Numbered from the stretch's first letter, positions 32,400-43,815 are shown. The stretch is 64,000 bases of DNA from Ancylostoma caninum (GCA_037903475.1 JBAJFG010000467.1:124001-188000); one strand, 5' to 3'. The notes: a model not told the origin generated them from the sequence alone. Made by a program: numbers and translations.

Positions 32400-32994
32400 A
32401 TGGCAGAAGTACCACTTCGAGAGCAAGTTGCCCAAGGAATTACTGACACCATTGCGAAACGCTATCGTGACAAACGACGCGCTGCAATGCATGCGGCAGA
32501 GAAGGCACAGTACGTTACTTCTCACCAATTGCGAAGGTTCAATTAGTTGTGGTTCGTGAGCCTTAGCGTAATACATCGGTTTTGCAGTAGAACACCGCGT
32601 TTCGGTTCGGCACGCTCTTCATCTCTGTCCATGGCCACTCTTTCACCAGCCGCTCGTCGTCTTGTTTCGAACCAGCTCGGTATTCGATTACCGTCTTCAG
32701 CGCAACATATGCGCTTGGTGCCGCCCACGAGGTAACATGAAGTTTTCTGCTTCATTAGCTATCTGCTTCCTGCTGGATGTTTCTGCTCACATCTGTATCA
32801 TTTTTTTTAGACCGAGCACTTCTCGACTTACTCCTGTTGTACGAGCGTCTGTCACACCCTCCAAACAATCGTCTTCCACAGCTGCGAGGGTGGAGAAGCC
32901 ACTTTCACCTATTACTGATAATCTCATGCCTATCTCTGCAGATGAAAGCGGAACCTCACAAGAGGGACGCTGTCGTGCTAGTGACTTTTTCTGA
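32400..32994 (+). CDS. ess-2: ESS-2/DGCR14 homologue, last three exons
   Basis: Exons at 32400-32509, 32588-32731 and 32811-32994 have donors GTACGT and GTAACA and acceptors TTTCAG, TTTGCAG and TTTTTAG. All join in frame to 145 residues. The product has PLREQVAQGITDTIAKRYRD, LSPAARRLVSNQLGIR, and a C-terminus with ITDNLM and final RASDFF. Human ESS2 (DGCR14) likewise has a Lys/Arg helix, a SPA...RLVS motif and ends ITDNLL...ASDFF. ESS2 is a nuclear protein associated with the spliceosome C complex; C. elegans ess-2 acts in splicing fidelity. The family is about 450-500 aa, so the N-terminal two thirds must lie upstream, and none was found in this window. The first exon begins exactly at an acceptor, so ATG at 32400 is probably not the start. 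Confidence 0.88.
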
Positions 32995-33674
32995 CAGTAG
33001 TTCGTATCGTATCGCTTGATAGTACAACATTTTAGCTGTTGAGTTGTTGATGTATTTATTCCGGTTCCTTCTAACCTCTTCGTTGAGATGTGTATTCTTC
33101 AACTCACCTTTCTAAAACATCGGTGATGGCCTCCAAATCACTTATTAAGGATAAATTACTTTGTCATTCTTGACGTTGAACTGTTTCTATTATTTTTCGA
33201 AAGTCCATTTCAAACAATCTGCGAGAGATGAGTGGTGTTTGCGATGAGCCGGCAGTTCTTCTTCTCCGCAGGAATTTTCGTCACATCAAAATTCAGTCCT
33301 AAGGCCGTGATGTAACCGCGCATTCGCATCCGGTTTCATGGTTCGACGGGAAGATCGCTATAGATTTTGTTGAGAGGTGTTTTCTCAGCTTGGCTAAGTA
33401 ATAGTCGATTCATAATTTCATACCTTATTAGTTTATACAGATGTATTTTTTGTCCTTATTTGTGTCTGCTATATGTATGAAATACCTATGCTTCTATTGT
33501 CCTTCTATTGTGAATTGATTCTTCTATTTATTCGAGACACTTCGCACTAACCAGTATGTGACGAGGAAAGAGGGGGGGGGGCGAGGGGAGGGGGGATGGG
33601 GGGAGGTGGCATATGACTCTGTTTCAATAGGAAACTGCACTAACAAGGGAAGGATACCCGGTCAGGTCATACAT
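32995..33674. other. Gap downstream of ess-2
   Basis: This includes the likely 3' UTR of ess-2. A short open stretch with MSGVCDEPAVLLLRRNF near 33227 and TAHSHPVSWFDGKIAIDF near 33310 looks weakly coding but is broken by a stop. No gene is called. Confidence 0.35.
33557..33608 (+). other. G-rich tract with G-quadruplex potential
   Basis: The stretch has five or more runs of at least four G, including a run of ten, within about 45 bases, all on the plus strand. Strand-asymmetric G runs of this density can form G-quadruplexes. Confidence 0.7.
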
Positions 33675-34075
33675 AGCGAGGTGTATATGTATCGTCTTAT
33701 GCAGCTTGCAACGCTGATATCAAATCTTTTCTCAAAATCGGCCAAACTGCTCCTGATGATGAGTTAGGCCCATTTTTGCTGCTCTTCTGCAACATGATAT
33801 TAGTGTACAAAGAGAACTCTTAGCGCAAAACTATCTCCCTCTCTTCAGATAGGCACCCACAGGTTCGAAAATCGCCAAAGAATAGCACGCACTGATCAAA
33901 ACATCAGAGTTTGTCAAAAATAGATCAACAAATGGAGAAACTCTTTTTAGAACAGCCATGTTCGCAGTACCAAAAATGGGCATAACTCATCAAAGAAAGC
34001 AGTTTTTCGACTTTGAAAACTGATTCGAAATCAGCGTGGCGAGCTGCATAAGGCGATGTACACCACACTATCAGG
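33675..34075. repeat. Foldback: inverted arms of about 110 bp
   Basis: 33680-33785 and 33955-34070 are diverged reverse complements (CTTATGCAGCTTGCAACGCTG against CTTATGCAGCTCGCCACGCTG). The spacer is about 170 bp. No ORF and no clear target duplication. Confidence 0.72.
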
Positions 34076-34654
34076 GATGAGCGGAAGTGAGATTCAAAAA
34101 TTCGGAACTTGGAAATTGGAAGCCCAACAATGACCGGAATATCGGAAGTGCCGGAAGTCGGAAGGCGGAAGTACGGAGAGTCCAATGTGTGTACATACAT
34201 ATTCATATAATAAGGGTGCTTAGAGTTGGTGTAAACCATGTATTGTTAGACTAAAAGGCGTTCATTTTGTAATTCTATCTGATTACTTCCATAAATAGTA
34301 GTGGTATCAAATCAGAATAAAGGATAAGTGAAAAATAAATGATCAATCAACGAAACCTATGTGGTTGGGCAGGATTGTAGCAAATTCGTCAGGTAATGAA
34401 ATTTCATAACTTTGAAACGAAAGCTCTTTAGAGTGAATCCATTAAATTTTCCACAGAAAAATGTCCTATGGAGAAGAATTTTGAGTACTATTGCCCAGTC
34501 TTCGTATCAGACCTCCGTTACAAGAATGTCTTCTAGGAGTTGGTCCAGGTCAGTTTTGTTATCTTCTCAGCGGTATATCTGTGCATGGCTCTTTTACTTT
34601 TGAAGAACTGAGGGTTGTCTGATTTTGGTTTGACCCCATGCTGCTTATTCAAGC

Positions 34655-34792
34655 TACATTTACTCTGCATCGGAGTCCGATCCGGTCGGATAAGGAAAGA
34701 TACGTATCGATCCTCATCGAATACATACGGATAAGGATCGATATGTATCTTTTCCTTGCGACCGGATCGGACTCCGATGCACTATAAATGTA
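34655..34792. repeat. 138-bp hairpin element
   Basis: The arms start TACATTTA, then TGCATCGGAGTCCGATCCGG, and run almost to the centre. The inner part AGGATCGATA repeats as its complement. It has the size and structure of a very short foldback MITE; the flanks show no unambiguous duplication. Confidence 0.85.
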
Positions 34793-34927
34793 ATTTTAGT
34801 TAGCGTTATTCGTGAAGTGAATGAGAATGGATAATTTCAAATTCTTCATCGCTCCTTCTAGGTGCTAGATGTTGAGCAGACCTCTCTTATTCCGATCTGA
34901 ATTTTTGGGAATGTGATTTCGTTGATG

Positions 34928-35612
34928 CATATACCGATGTGCACATCAAACCCACAACAAAAACGTCGCCATTAGTACAATGTAAATTCATTCCCAGAAA
35001 CTTCAGAAGAAGAACCACAACGAAAGTTTTGGTTAAAAACTGTTGTCATTCTGTATGACATCCCATTTGAGACAGCGAATGCCGTATTTTGCAGACAATG
35101 CCAGCTAGATCTTAAAAACCGCGAAAATAACGGCAATATTGAGATAAGACGAAATCTGCATGTCCAAAACTTCCGGGAACTTTCGGCTTTTTTCGCTATT
35201 TTTCGGAAGTTGGAAGCTTGAATTCGATGTGGAGGGGGCCGCATTATAACATGTGATCCCGAAAAGATGGTTGGTAAGAAAATCAAGAAGATTTGTGTAA
35301 TTTCAGCCTCAATTCTTGAATTCTGCTTGTCAGCCGGCTACAGACAGACAGTTTAGCAATAGCTTCAGCGTTTATCACATACAGGGAACCCCAACCGGAC
35401 GCAGCCAATTGTCGGGGCTGCGGCGCGGCTCTCTTGGTCAGCGACATGGGCGCTTCGCATGCTGATCGCCTGCGTGTCTGCCCAAGAGAGCCGCGCCGCG
35501 GTCCCGACCTTTGTTTGCATACGTTTGGAGTTCTCTATAGAGGGGATACATGCATTGCAACGAATTAGCAGTAACGAATCTCGAAGAAGTTTTCCACCCA
35601 TGCAGAAAGGAA
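34928..35612 (-). repeat. Segment D, copy 2
   Basis: Inverted duplicate of 1750-2410. It holds its own copy of the TA-flanked MITE, so the MITE was present before the duplication. Similarity ends at GATGCATATACCGATGTGC, the point where copy 1 meets the LINE. Confidence 0.85.
35382..35537. mobile_element. Hairpin MITE, same family as 1815-1949
   Basis: The ends CAGGGAACCCCAACCGGACG and TAGAGAACTCCAAACG are flanked by TA at 35380-35381 and 35538-35539. The interior is GC-rich (CGGGGCTGCGGCGCGGC). Confidence 0.75.
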
Positions 35613-35768
35613 TATTGATATTAATTAAGGAATATTAATATTAATATGAAGGAATCCCACGCTTGTATTTTGGTGCTCCAATTCGATATATGAAGTCACG
35701 GTTTCGTAAGTTTCAAGGATAGACTGATTACTCACAGAAGGCGCCTGATCCGACTTTGTCTGCAATTA

Positions 35769-37049
35769 TCAGGTTGTTGCGAAATTAACTGCCGAAATAG
35801 ACAGCCCAGTTCAAAATGCTGTAACTCTGTTCAAACTCAACTTTATTTATCAAAAGAAAATCCTCCAGATTCTACACATCTCTGCCAACAGTCCGGTAAT
35901 TCATTTATACCTTCACATTAGAAACTGAGATCACGAGATTTTAAGAACTCTTCGAAGGCAATTTCAACATGCTCCAAATCAGGGAACTGCTGCTGGCGCA
36001 AGTTTGCTTCGAGAGCCCGGAAAAAGTGATAGTCGGTAGGGGGAGAGGTCTGGAGAGTAAGGTGGGTGAGGGAGAACCTCGATGCCTAACTGCGTCAGTT
36101 TTTGCCGGGTGAGTTTTGAAGTGTGAGGCCTACCGTTATCGTGGAGCAGGAGAGGCCCACCTTTGTTTACCACTGCCGGCCACATTTGTCGCAACTTTTC
36201 ACACATCAGGTCTAAGTCACAACAGTAAGACTCTGATGTAACAGCCTGACCAGGTTGCAGAAGGCTATAATGAATAACACTCTTACAACACCACCAAACT
36301 GTCAACATAACCTTTCTAGGGTGAAGATCTGGTTTAGGGAAGCTTGGAGGTAGAGAACTTGTCTACCCATTTATAACTACGTTTCTTATTATCAAGTAGG
36401 AGCCATTTTTCATCTACGGTTATTAAACGGTCAAGAAATGGCTCGTTTTTCTGGCGAACGAGGAGGTTAGAACAGAACTCGTAGCGGGTGGATTGCTGGT
36501 CATCGGTCAGATCATGGGGTGTCCACTTTTGCATTTTTCTCACCATGCCAATGGAGGCCAAATGTTTTGAAACTGTAGCATAGTGAACCCCCAGGCCTGC
36601 CGCCAACGTACGAATAGTAGTATCAGGTTTCGTTTCCACCGCTGCTCTCAGTGCTTGATTGTCCAGCGACATCCTTCGACCACGACCGGGTTTATCTTCG
36701 AGATCAAAATCGCCGGAAGAGAATTTCGCAAACCAGCACCTCACTGTCCTTTCGGAAGGAGAGTCCTTGCCAAAAGGGGAGCACGGACTATATTACGGGC
36801 TGCTTCCGCTGCAGAATGGCTGAGTTCGAACTTGTACAACATGATCACTCGAAAATCGCGTCGGCTCACCATTTTTCGCGACCCTATAAAAAGTCAAGGG
36901 AAGAGCTAGCCAAATTATTGAAGAGGCATCTGAAAGAGCAGAACCCTACCAGGAGCTAGCACAAGTTGGCTTGAAGTTGTTGAATTGGGCAAGAAAAAAG
37001 TTTTTTTCAAGCATACCGTGAAACTGCAATTATTTTCGCAACAGCCTAA
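35769..37049 (-). mobile_element. Mariner transposon, full length (1,281 bp)
   Basis: The inverted ends TCAGGTTGTTGCGAAATTAA and TTAGGCTGTTGCGAAAATAA are flanked by TA (35767-35768 and 37050-37051). The length is that of a complete mariner. It contains one damaged transposase gene. Confidence 0.92.
35918..36872 (-). pseudogene. Mariner transposase, frameshifted
   Basis: The likely start is ATG at 36872 (SRRDFRVIMLYKFELSHSAA). A shift follows near 36750, then the paired helix-turn-helix (FAKFSSGDFDLEDKPGRGR, TIRTLAAGLGVHYATVSKHL). The DDD triad is VDEKW, LHDNGRPHTS and, after a 1-nt shift near 36010, TDYHFF. The 34-residue spacing of the last two Asp is the mariner DD34D signature. All three catalytic residues survive in sequence but not in one frame, so the copy is non-autonomous. 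Confidence 0.9.
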
Positions 37050-37051
37050 TA

Positions 37052-37568
37052 ATTTGCCCGCAGAATGCGTCTGGAAGGATATTTCAGCGAATGGCAGTAG
37101 GGAAACATAAGAATGGAAGGAATCACACCATATGCATATCACCTGATAGACTGTACATATAACATCATAACGTGGTACAAGCCCGGAAACCGTGAAGATA
37201 ACTCTTTCTGGTGAGCAGCCCTAGCCTATCACAACCCTCTCTCACTTCAAGATTCCAAATGATTAATAAAATCTGACGAAAAGACGCGCTAGAATACGTG
37301 GTACGAAACTTCTGCTGTGAACGATGACTATCTTTCTTGGGGAACTGAGTCCACTGATTTTAGTCCTATCCGAACTGTTCAACAGTGGTAAAAGCACTGA
37401 TAAAGTTCCTAGTAATGGACATGTCAAAACCCAAGTAGAACGGCTAAGCGGGCAACACCATAGAAGATAGTCCTTGGTATGTATCAGCTACCTTCATAGA
37501 TTCGTTCTTTCTCTTTGAATTGGATGCACAGGATTATACGAGAGTAGGGAAATCGTTTAATTGAAAGG
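37052..37568. other. Gap, nothing recognised
   Basis: No exon, inverted repeat or copy elsewhere in the window was found. Confidence 0.4.
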
Positions 37569-38745
37569 AGTACGTATGCGACGTAGATTAAAATGTGATG
37601 CAAAGGTTTTAAGGGCAGATCAGCAACTTCAGCGTGCTCAGATTTTGTCAACAGACCGAACACGAGGAGGAAGTGACCCTCTGTTGTTAAAACTATTTCT
37701 TTGATTCTTATCCAGATCAGCGCCAGGTACGACTTTAGTTGTTTTCAATGAGATTTCAAGTGTATATGCTCGTGTCCTCTCCTCGCAAAAGCGTGTGTGA
37801 TGTTCGAAGTCATCAAGAATCGAAACTCAGTCAGTGCTGTTATTGGAAGTGTTGTGAAATAAAAGCTCTCGAATATCCTTTATTTGCTTATTACACTTTA
37901 TTGAGTGGCCGTCCCTTTACCTTATGAAGAAATGATGCTGAACCAAACCAGGATTAATGTGGCAAAGGAACGAGACAACAGCTGACACATGAAATGACCC
38001 CGCAATAACTGGATGAGCTGTAACAGGCAGAGTTTACATAGATATGTGACATGGAAATGTATATCTAACTACCCCCTGGAAATAAAAAGGCTAGGCAGGC
38101 GAGACAGGTTATCAGCAATTTTGGTAAAGAAAGTGATGAGATAAGCATCTGATTGCCAGAAGGTTACAGGGTTTGAAAATGAGAACCCACAAACATGATG
38201 GCCTCATTCGAAATAATAAGGAATGCATCACATTTTGCGAAGAAGGTGTATCGTCACTTAACTTGAAAAATTTCTCGGGGAGGATAGTCGTTCGCCGCTA
38301 CTTGTTTACAAGACCACCAAACGGTTCGTTTGGCCGGCGTCCACAGAATTTTTGCTCACCCTTCAATTTCGAAAGTTCTTCAATGCCGATGTCATAATAC
38401 TTATCCACTCTGCGTCCATTCACGATAAATTGCGGTGGAATTTTCTGGCTGTATATCTTGAAGCAATGCTAAATAGATATCGTTAGAATATAACGGATAA
38501 AGTGAACAGAACTATCAAACAGGTACCTGTAGTGAGTCAACAAACCCAGGTTCGATTGCTTTGTCGCTGGTAACAGCGTTTCTGCTAAAATGCTGGGTAG
38601 GGTAAAATTCTGAACACAAGAATGAATTGACTTAAATTTGATTTCTTTACGGGAAATTCACAAAATCGTGGTGCTGTTAGTCGTGTGAGTATGAGCGCTC
38701 CATATGACACTTGTGGGTCTCGCAACTCGAAGGCCACATACGCTT
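37569..38745 (+). repeat. Segment A, copy 2
   Basis: Direct duplicate of 10293-12335, but without the 887-bp block that contains the Helitron-like element in copy 1. Its right end abuts a foldback element at 38756. Confidence 0.88.
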
Positions 38746-38755
38746 GCAGCGATAC

Positions 38756-39646
38756 GCTCCCCCTAACAAGTGCGAACAGAAAAAAATTTTTTAAAGACTT
38801 TGGGTGGTCGCAGACACTTAGCCGATATTTCCATAAATAATCTTAATACGCATAGATGGGAAAGGGCACACTAGGACACATTTCAAGGTTGACACGACGG
38901 CCATATCATCCGTCTGGTCCTCTTCGTCCACAGTGTCGGCCGAGAAAGATGCCCCAAGTCGTGATCCTGGCGGAGTTGTGGACGCTGTGTTGGAGATAAT
39001 ATGAGAGCAAAGGCCTTTGTGGAGCACTGCTATGAATAGCTAAGTCCATCGGAATCCTATCTGCGCAATTCCAATGTAAGTGGTCTGTACTGACCATCGA
39101 TGTTCAACCACCAAAGTTGCGGCAAAAAAGAAACCTCCCATTTCCCTCATAAATCCCTACAGCAATGCAAGATTCGGTCTGAAAAATCGTTGCCTGTCTT
39201 CTACTCCCATGAGTGAACAGCGCATTCAAAGTTATGAGTGACATCTTGCATGTTAATAAACACTATGAAAAATGCCGCCCTAGCCTGCATGCTATTCATC
39301 TTGTGCCTAGTAAAATCATTCGAACCCAAGGGTGGTGTGGCATCCGCCGGAGAACAGGCATTGTGTTCTTGTTTAAAATGTCCTCCAATGCTGATGTGCG
39401 AAGAGACTGGTCAATTTGAAAACAAGTAGCGGGAATTCAGTGCTGATTTTCTCGGTCGACACTGTGGAGGAGAAGGACCAGACGGGTGATATGGCAGTCG
39501 TGTCGATCTTGAAATGTGTCCTAGTGTGCCCTTTCCCATCTATGCGTATTAAGATTATTTATGGAAATATCGGCTAAGTGTCTGCGACCACCCAAAGTCT
39601 TTAAAAAAATTTTCTGTTCGCACTTGTTAGGGGGAGAGCTTTGCTC
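38756..39646. mobile_element. Foldback element with arms of about 195 bp
   Basis: The long inverted ends start CTCCCCCTAACAAGTGCGAA (38756-38950 and 39453-39646) and are about 95% similar. They enclose about 500 bp holding a small secreted-type ORF. No clean target duplication could be read at the edges. Confidence 0.78.
39265..39429 (+). CDS. Possible small secreted Cys-rich peptide
   Basis: A 54-residue ORF opens MKNAALACMLFILCLVKS, a good signal peptide, and is followed by a 36-residue tail with four cysteines (CSCLKC and one more Cys). I chose the ATG at 39265 because it starts the hydrophobic segment; an upstream in-frame ATG at 39238 would bury it. It lies in the unpaired middle of a foldback element, so it may be a captured host exon or chance. 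Family unknown. With only 54 codons and no homologue in view, coding status is uncertain. Confidence 0.4.
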   Translation: MKNAALACMLFILCLVKSFEPKGGVASAGEQALCSCLKCPPMLMCEETGQFENK

Positions 39647-39788
39647 AAATAGTGACAGGTAAAATACCTTCGGCATTGATTTTGACTGCTCCATAAGGTT
39701 ACCTGAAGTCTTCTTGAGCGCTACTACATCAGTTCGTATCATTTCCCTGCTTATTTGCAATTCCTCTCCTCCGTAACCGACATTTTCA

Positions 39789-39993
39789 AGGGTGGGCGTA
39801 AAGTTTTGAACTGCGGCATTTTCCTTTCAAAAACAAAAAAAAAATTAGAGGATCACCTAGAAAAGACTTGGTGAAAGTTTCTGGGGTTTTCAAGCACGCT
39901 GAAAACGATATTGAACGCCATTACTCGAGAAAGTTTGATCCTTGCCCGAAACAACGAATTTTTAGGGTGGGCGTAAAGTTTTGACACGCACTG
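39789..39993 (-). mobile_element. Tc1-like element remnant
   Basis: AGGGTGGGCGTAAAGTTTTGA occurs at 39789 and again at 39964. The second copy runs to GACACGCACTG followed by TA. Read on the minus strand this is TA|CAGTGCGTGTCAAAACTTTA, a typical Tc1-class end. Only one complete end is seen. Confidence 0.5.
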
Positions 39994-40034
39994 TATTACA
40001 GACATTGTGCGACTTTGTGCGTGCGTGTGCACAC

Positions 40035-40713
40035 GCACTGTGATTGGTCAGTGATGGTGATTGGTGGTGATTGTGAGATCCTATAAAAGGCTAAGAAAGG
40101 GTATGGTGCGGTGGAGTGGGGTAGGGAGATGGTCGAGCAGAAGGTCCAGCGATGTGCAATGGGTCCGTCGATGGAGAAGGGTGCCTCCTAAAGTGAGGAA
40201 TTACCTGGAGACGAATCTGATGGTGTGATAAGGGTGTGCCGGCGTTCAAAAATGGGGAAACGCATGGAGTAGGGTCCAACGGTGTGATAAGGGTGTGCCG
40301 GCTTCCACAAGTAATAGGAATTCGCTAGGCGGGTCTATTTCTGTATGAAAGGTACGCTTTCCCTGTTTCGGCGGACCCTCCTACCTAAATCACCTAGATG
40401 TACATTATTCCTTTTCGTATCCGTGTTCTCTCCCCATTCCGTTTTGTCTGAATGAACCACTCCCTCCTTTCCGTTTATATACTCCGGTGGACCCTTATCA
40501 CTTGAATTACCACAACAACCAGTTGAGACCAAATCATTTGAAGATAACATTTGCACTGAATTGGTTACACTCAATTCTTTACGGCCACTGACTTCGCTCA
40601 TATGGGAGGGCATACCTTCGTTCATATGGGGGAAAGCTACAACCTACGGGATCAACGGCTTCTCAGGAGAGCGATGGAATTGCGTGGAAGGATACAGATT
40701 TTATCAATCCACA
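40035..40713 (+). mobile_element. Minisatellite Helitron-like element, truncated (copy 2)
   Basis: Left block, only two to three decayed 59-bp units (40200-40310), then the shared right block to 40713, where the match breaks off before the 3' hairpin. It provides the empty site for the MITE at 9600. Confidence 0.72.
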
Positions 40714-40799
40714 CTGGTGTAAGTATATTCAAGACTTCTGGATAACCACTTCCTTCCATTGCTCTTGAGATTTACAAAAGATATAGGCCAATAGTGCCA

Positions 40800-41095
40800 G
40801 GGTACGGTTATGCGAATGGAGAGAGGTTTACTGTGGTTTAAAAGTGCGGGAGATGCCAGGATACGGATTCGCGGACGGAGGAGAGTTCCACTGTGGCCCA
40901 AAAGCTAAAGGAACTCCAGTATTTGGGTCCACCGATGGACGAGAGGAGCGCTGTGGCTTTAAAGTGTGGGGGGATGCGAGGATGCAGGTCTCTTGATGGC
41001 ACATAGGTATTCTGTGGCCTGAAAGTGTGAGGAATTAAGGGAACTTCAGTATATTTACTCACGGATGGAGAAAGGATCCACTATGGCCCAACGTC
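40800..41095. repeat. Degenerate tandem repeat, period about 60 bp
   Basis: Four to five diverged units share CTGTGGyyyAAAAGTGyGGG, then GGATrCrGGT and GATGGA. The length and layout (AAAAGTGGGG, then GGAGTCGGGTCC in the other array) resemble the 59-bp minisatellite nearby. Confidence 0.6.
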
Positions 41096-42329
41096 ACTTA
41101 AATTTGCATGGAAGAAGTCGGACTTGTAAATGAAAGGGAATACCTCAGCCGTGTAAGGACTTATGCCAGAATTCGGAGGTCCATCGTCACGAAGGATTCC
41201 TTGCAACAGATCAGATTATACAGGTAGGTAGAAATAACTGCCAGCAATGGCTATGTGGGGAAAATTACACTCAGAATTTCTGGTACGAATTTGTATCAAG
41301 ACTACGAGCAAGCGTGTCTACAATGGAACGCAAAAAAGGATAAGTCGTTACAAGGAGATTCTTCACCAATTTCCTATCTGATGCCGTTGTTACTTCATTG
41401 CACAAACTGATATCCAGACATTACTTTCACTGAACCAGTATCACATGCAATTCGCATGTAGTATAATGTCGAAAATGGATCTCTTGCTGAAGTATACAGG
41501 TTTCGATCATGAAATCTGTTTTAAGCTTTATAGAGTTGTGGACTGAAAACTGCAATATTAGCAACATAGTTATCTCAATAGAGGATAATTATTATACATT
41601 GGTATTCGAATTTTTCTTTCGAATATTCGAATATTCGAATAATCGAATATTCTAACTTTTCGAATAATTCGAATAATCGAATGATCGAATATTTCGGCTC
41701 GTCGAGTTATTCAAATATTTTTCGGATTATTCGAATAAATGAGTATCATTGTTTCAGAAGTAGTTTTGCGATGCATTAATTCACAGAAAATCTCAAATCA
41801 GAAAAATCAGAAAACAGTCGTGTCATGTGCAAAGAAACAGAAATACACATTTTCAAGTTAGCTCTTCTGGTGGTGTACTTCAAAAGCGAAGTTCCATCTC
41901 ATTTTCGTATATATCTAAAAGTATCTGAACCATCAACAGATTCTTAGTTTTCTTGAGACGCTATTCACGGAATGTTCCAAGGTGCTTTTTGACCCGTCTT
42001 TCAGGACGGTGTCTGCAACACTGCTGGACAGTGCTCTTACCCCGTCATTAGTTTTTGTTTCGTCGTGCTTCTCGCGTCACTACGCCCTCCATGGTCATGG
42101 AGTAAGACAAGAAAGTAAGGCGGTCACTCCTTAAATAAGGTGACAGAGAATGTCACAAAATTGGTGGAAATGTGATAGCAATGCACCTGTGGCGGACGCA
42201 AGAGGACGCCCCCCCCGATTGGAGCCTCGTATATTCGTGGTTTCGCAGGAGTTGCCCATGGCAGTGATTAGCTGACCTCAGAACCAACGCACCGGCGGAG
42301 GAGCCACCAGGAAACACGCACAACACACA
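41096..42329. other. Gap with ATTCGAA-rich block
   Basis: 41612-41740 is dominated by overlapping ATTCGAAT/ATTATTCGAA palindromes, like 15750-15815 and 51720-51760. A hairpin (CCGTCTTTCAGGACGG, about 41996) is shared with 50153. No gene. Confidence 0.55.
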
Positions 42330-43815
42330 ACTGCAGTGGAGGCCCCTTGGCTGCCAACCATACCGCTACCATACGAGGAACACAACTAGGTCCTATACAC
42401 TATGCACAACTTACAGCGTAACGGCACATGTGATATTAATGATGATCTGCCACATCACTTGCCGGCTAAAACACATGTGTAAGTTAGTAATTGTGCTGAA
42501 TATTGTGGCCACTTAAACACTAAGGGGAGGATCCAACCAACCCAGTCACTGGGGCTCTTAGCAAGCACAAGCTCCTCGGCTGTTCGGACAAGCGGGCAGT
42601 ATGAGCAGGTGCTCAACACCTCCGCGCAGACCTCACTTACACCGAGTTACCTCAGACTTGGGTACAGCTCCTCCTTCCACTTTGGCCTGTGCGTGGTGGA
42701 ATCGACACATGCGACCATCATCAACCATCACCACTCGACTTCATCGCATCCGCTCCACGCAAGTGACATACACAGAATGGACCTGAGTACTAGCGCGTCA
42801 GCTATTTATACGCTCGCGGCGGAGCCAAACGTGCGCGTGAGGGGAGCTTGGGGACCAATGCGCCTGGCGAACGTAGACATTACATAAAAGAGTCGCACAA
42901 AGTCGCGACAGTATACTTTCACCGTTGACTTTACAAAATGGATCAAAACTTTGTATTAATTATTATTTTAAATTATTTACATCGAGTATTCAGTATTATA
43001 ATTGATGCTCTCAAATTTTTTAATCTCGTCGAAGTGGACCCCAATTTCTTCCCATCCTCTCTCATCCCGCCCACTTTCTGCGTCCGCCTCTGCCTGTCGC
43101 GACTTCGTGCGACTCTTTTCCGTCATCGCTGTGTTCGCCAGGTCGCGCGCGCATGGTCCCCAAGCTCCTCTAAGTTAGTCTCCGCCCCTCCGCCGGAAAT
43201 GCATAAATAGCTGACGCGCAGTACTGCAAAGTTCATTCGTCGTCAGTCCTTCGCGGGGAGCAGTTGCCTACAGTCAATGGATGACGGTTTAACGATGGTC
43301 ACAGTGTCGATTCCAACAGTACACAGGCCACGGGAAACGGGGAAGAAGCAACTCCAAGTCTGAGAGAGGTAACTCGACGTCTGCAAGGTCTGCTCGGAGG
43401 CGTTGAGCACCTGCTCACACTGCCGGCTTGTCGAAGCGGTCTAGGAGTTTGTGCTTGCTATGACTTCTAGTGACTGGGTTGGTTGGATCCTCCCCTTAGT
43501 GTTTATATTGTATATTTGTGTTCATTATTATGCGGGCCATGAATTTGGGCAGTTTATATGTTCGTGTTGTGTAGCAAGAACTACAGATGGGTGCCGCGAA
43601 TGTAGCGGTTGTATAATCAGTACAGTTACCATCATGCATGTGTGCAGCGCTGGCAGGAGATGGTGGCAGCTCTTCTGCATTAACACACGTGTCGTACTGT
43701 TGTGTTCACATGAGTCAATGTTGGTGCATCCGAGGATGCCTGGGTGCTAGTTGTGTAACAGTGGTGTATTGATATGATTGGTAGCTTAGGGGCCTCCATT
43801 GTAGTTGTGCTGTGA
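42330..43815. mobile_element. Large foldback element, arms about 580-720 bp
   Basis: The left arm 42330-42911 and right arm 43094-43815 are reverse complements in blocks. Examples are TGAGCAGGTGCTCAAC, GGTTGGATCCTCCCCTTAGTG and AGTCGCACrAAGTCGCGACAG. The outer parts are diverged and gapped. The 180-bp loop is AT-rich and resembles 13899-13996. No convincing ORF. Confidence 0.78.

Noticed and set aside
33925..34239. 104-codon minus ORF as a gene
   Set aside because: It lies across one arm of a foldback repeat and shows no domain; the matching arm does not keep the frame.
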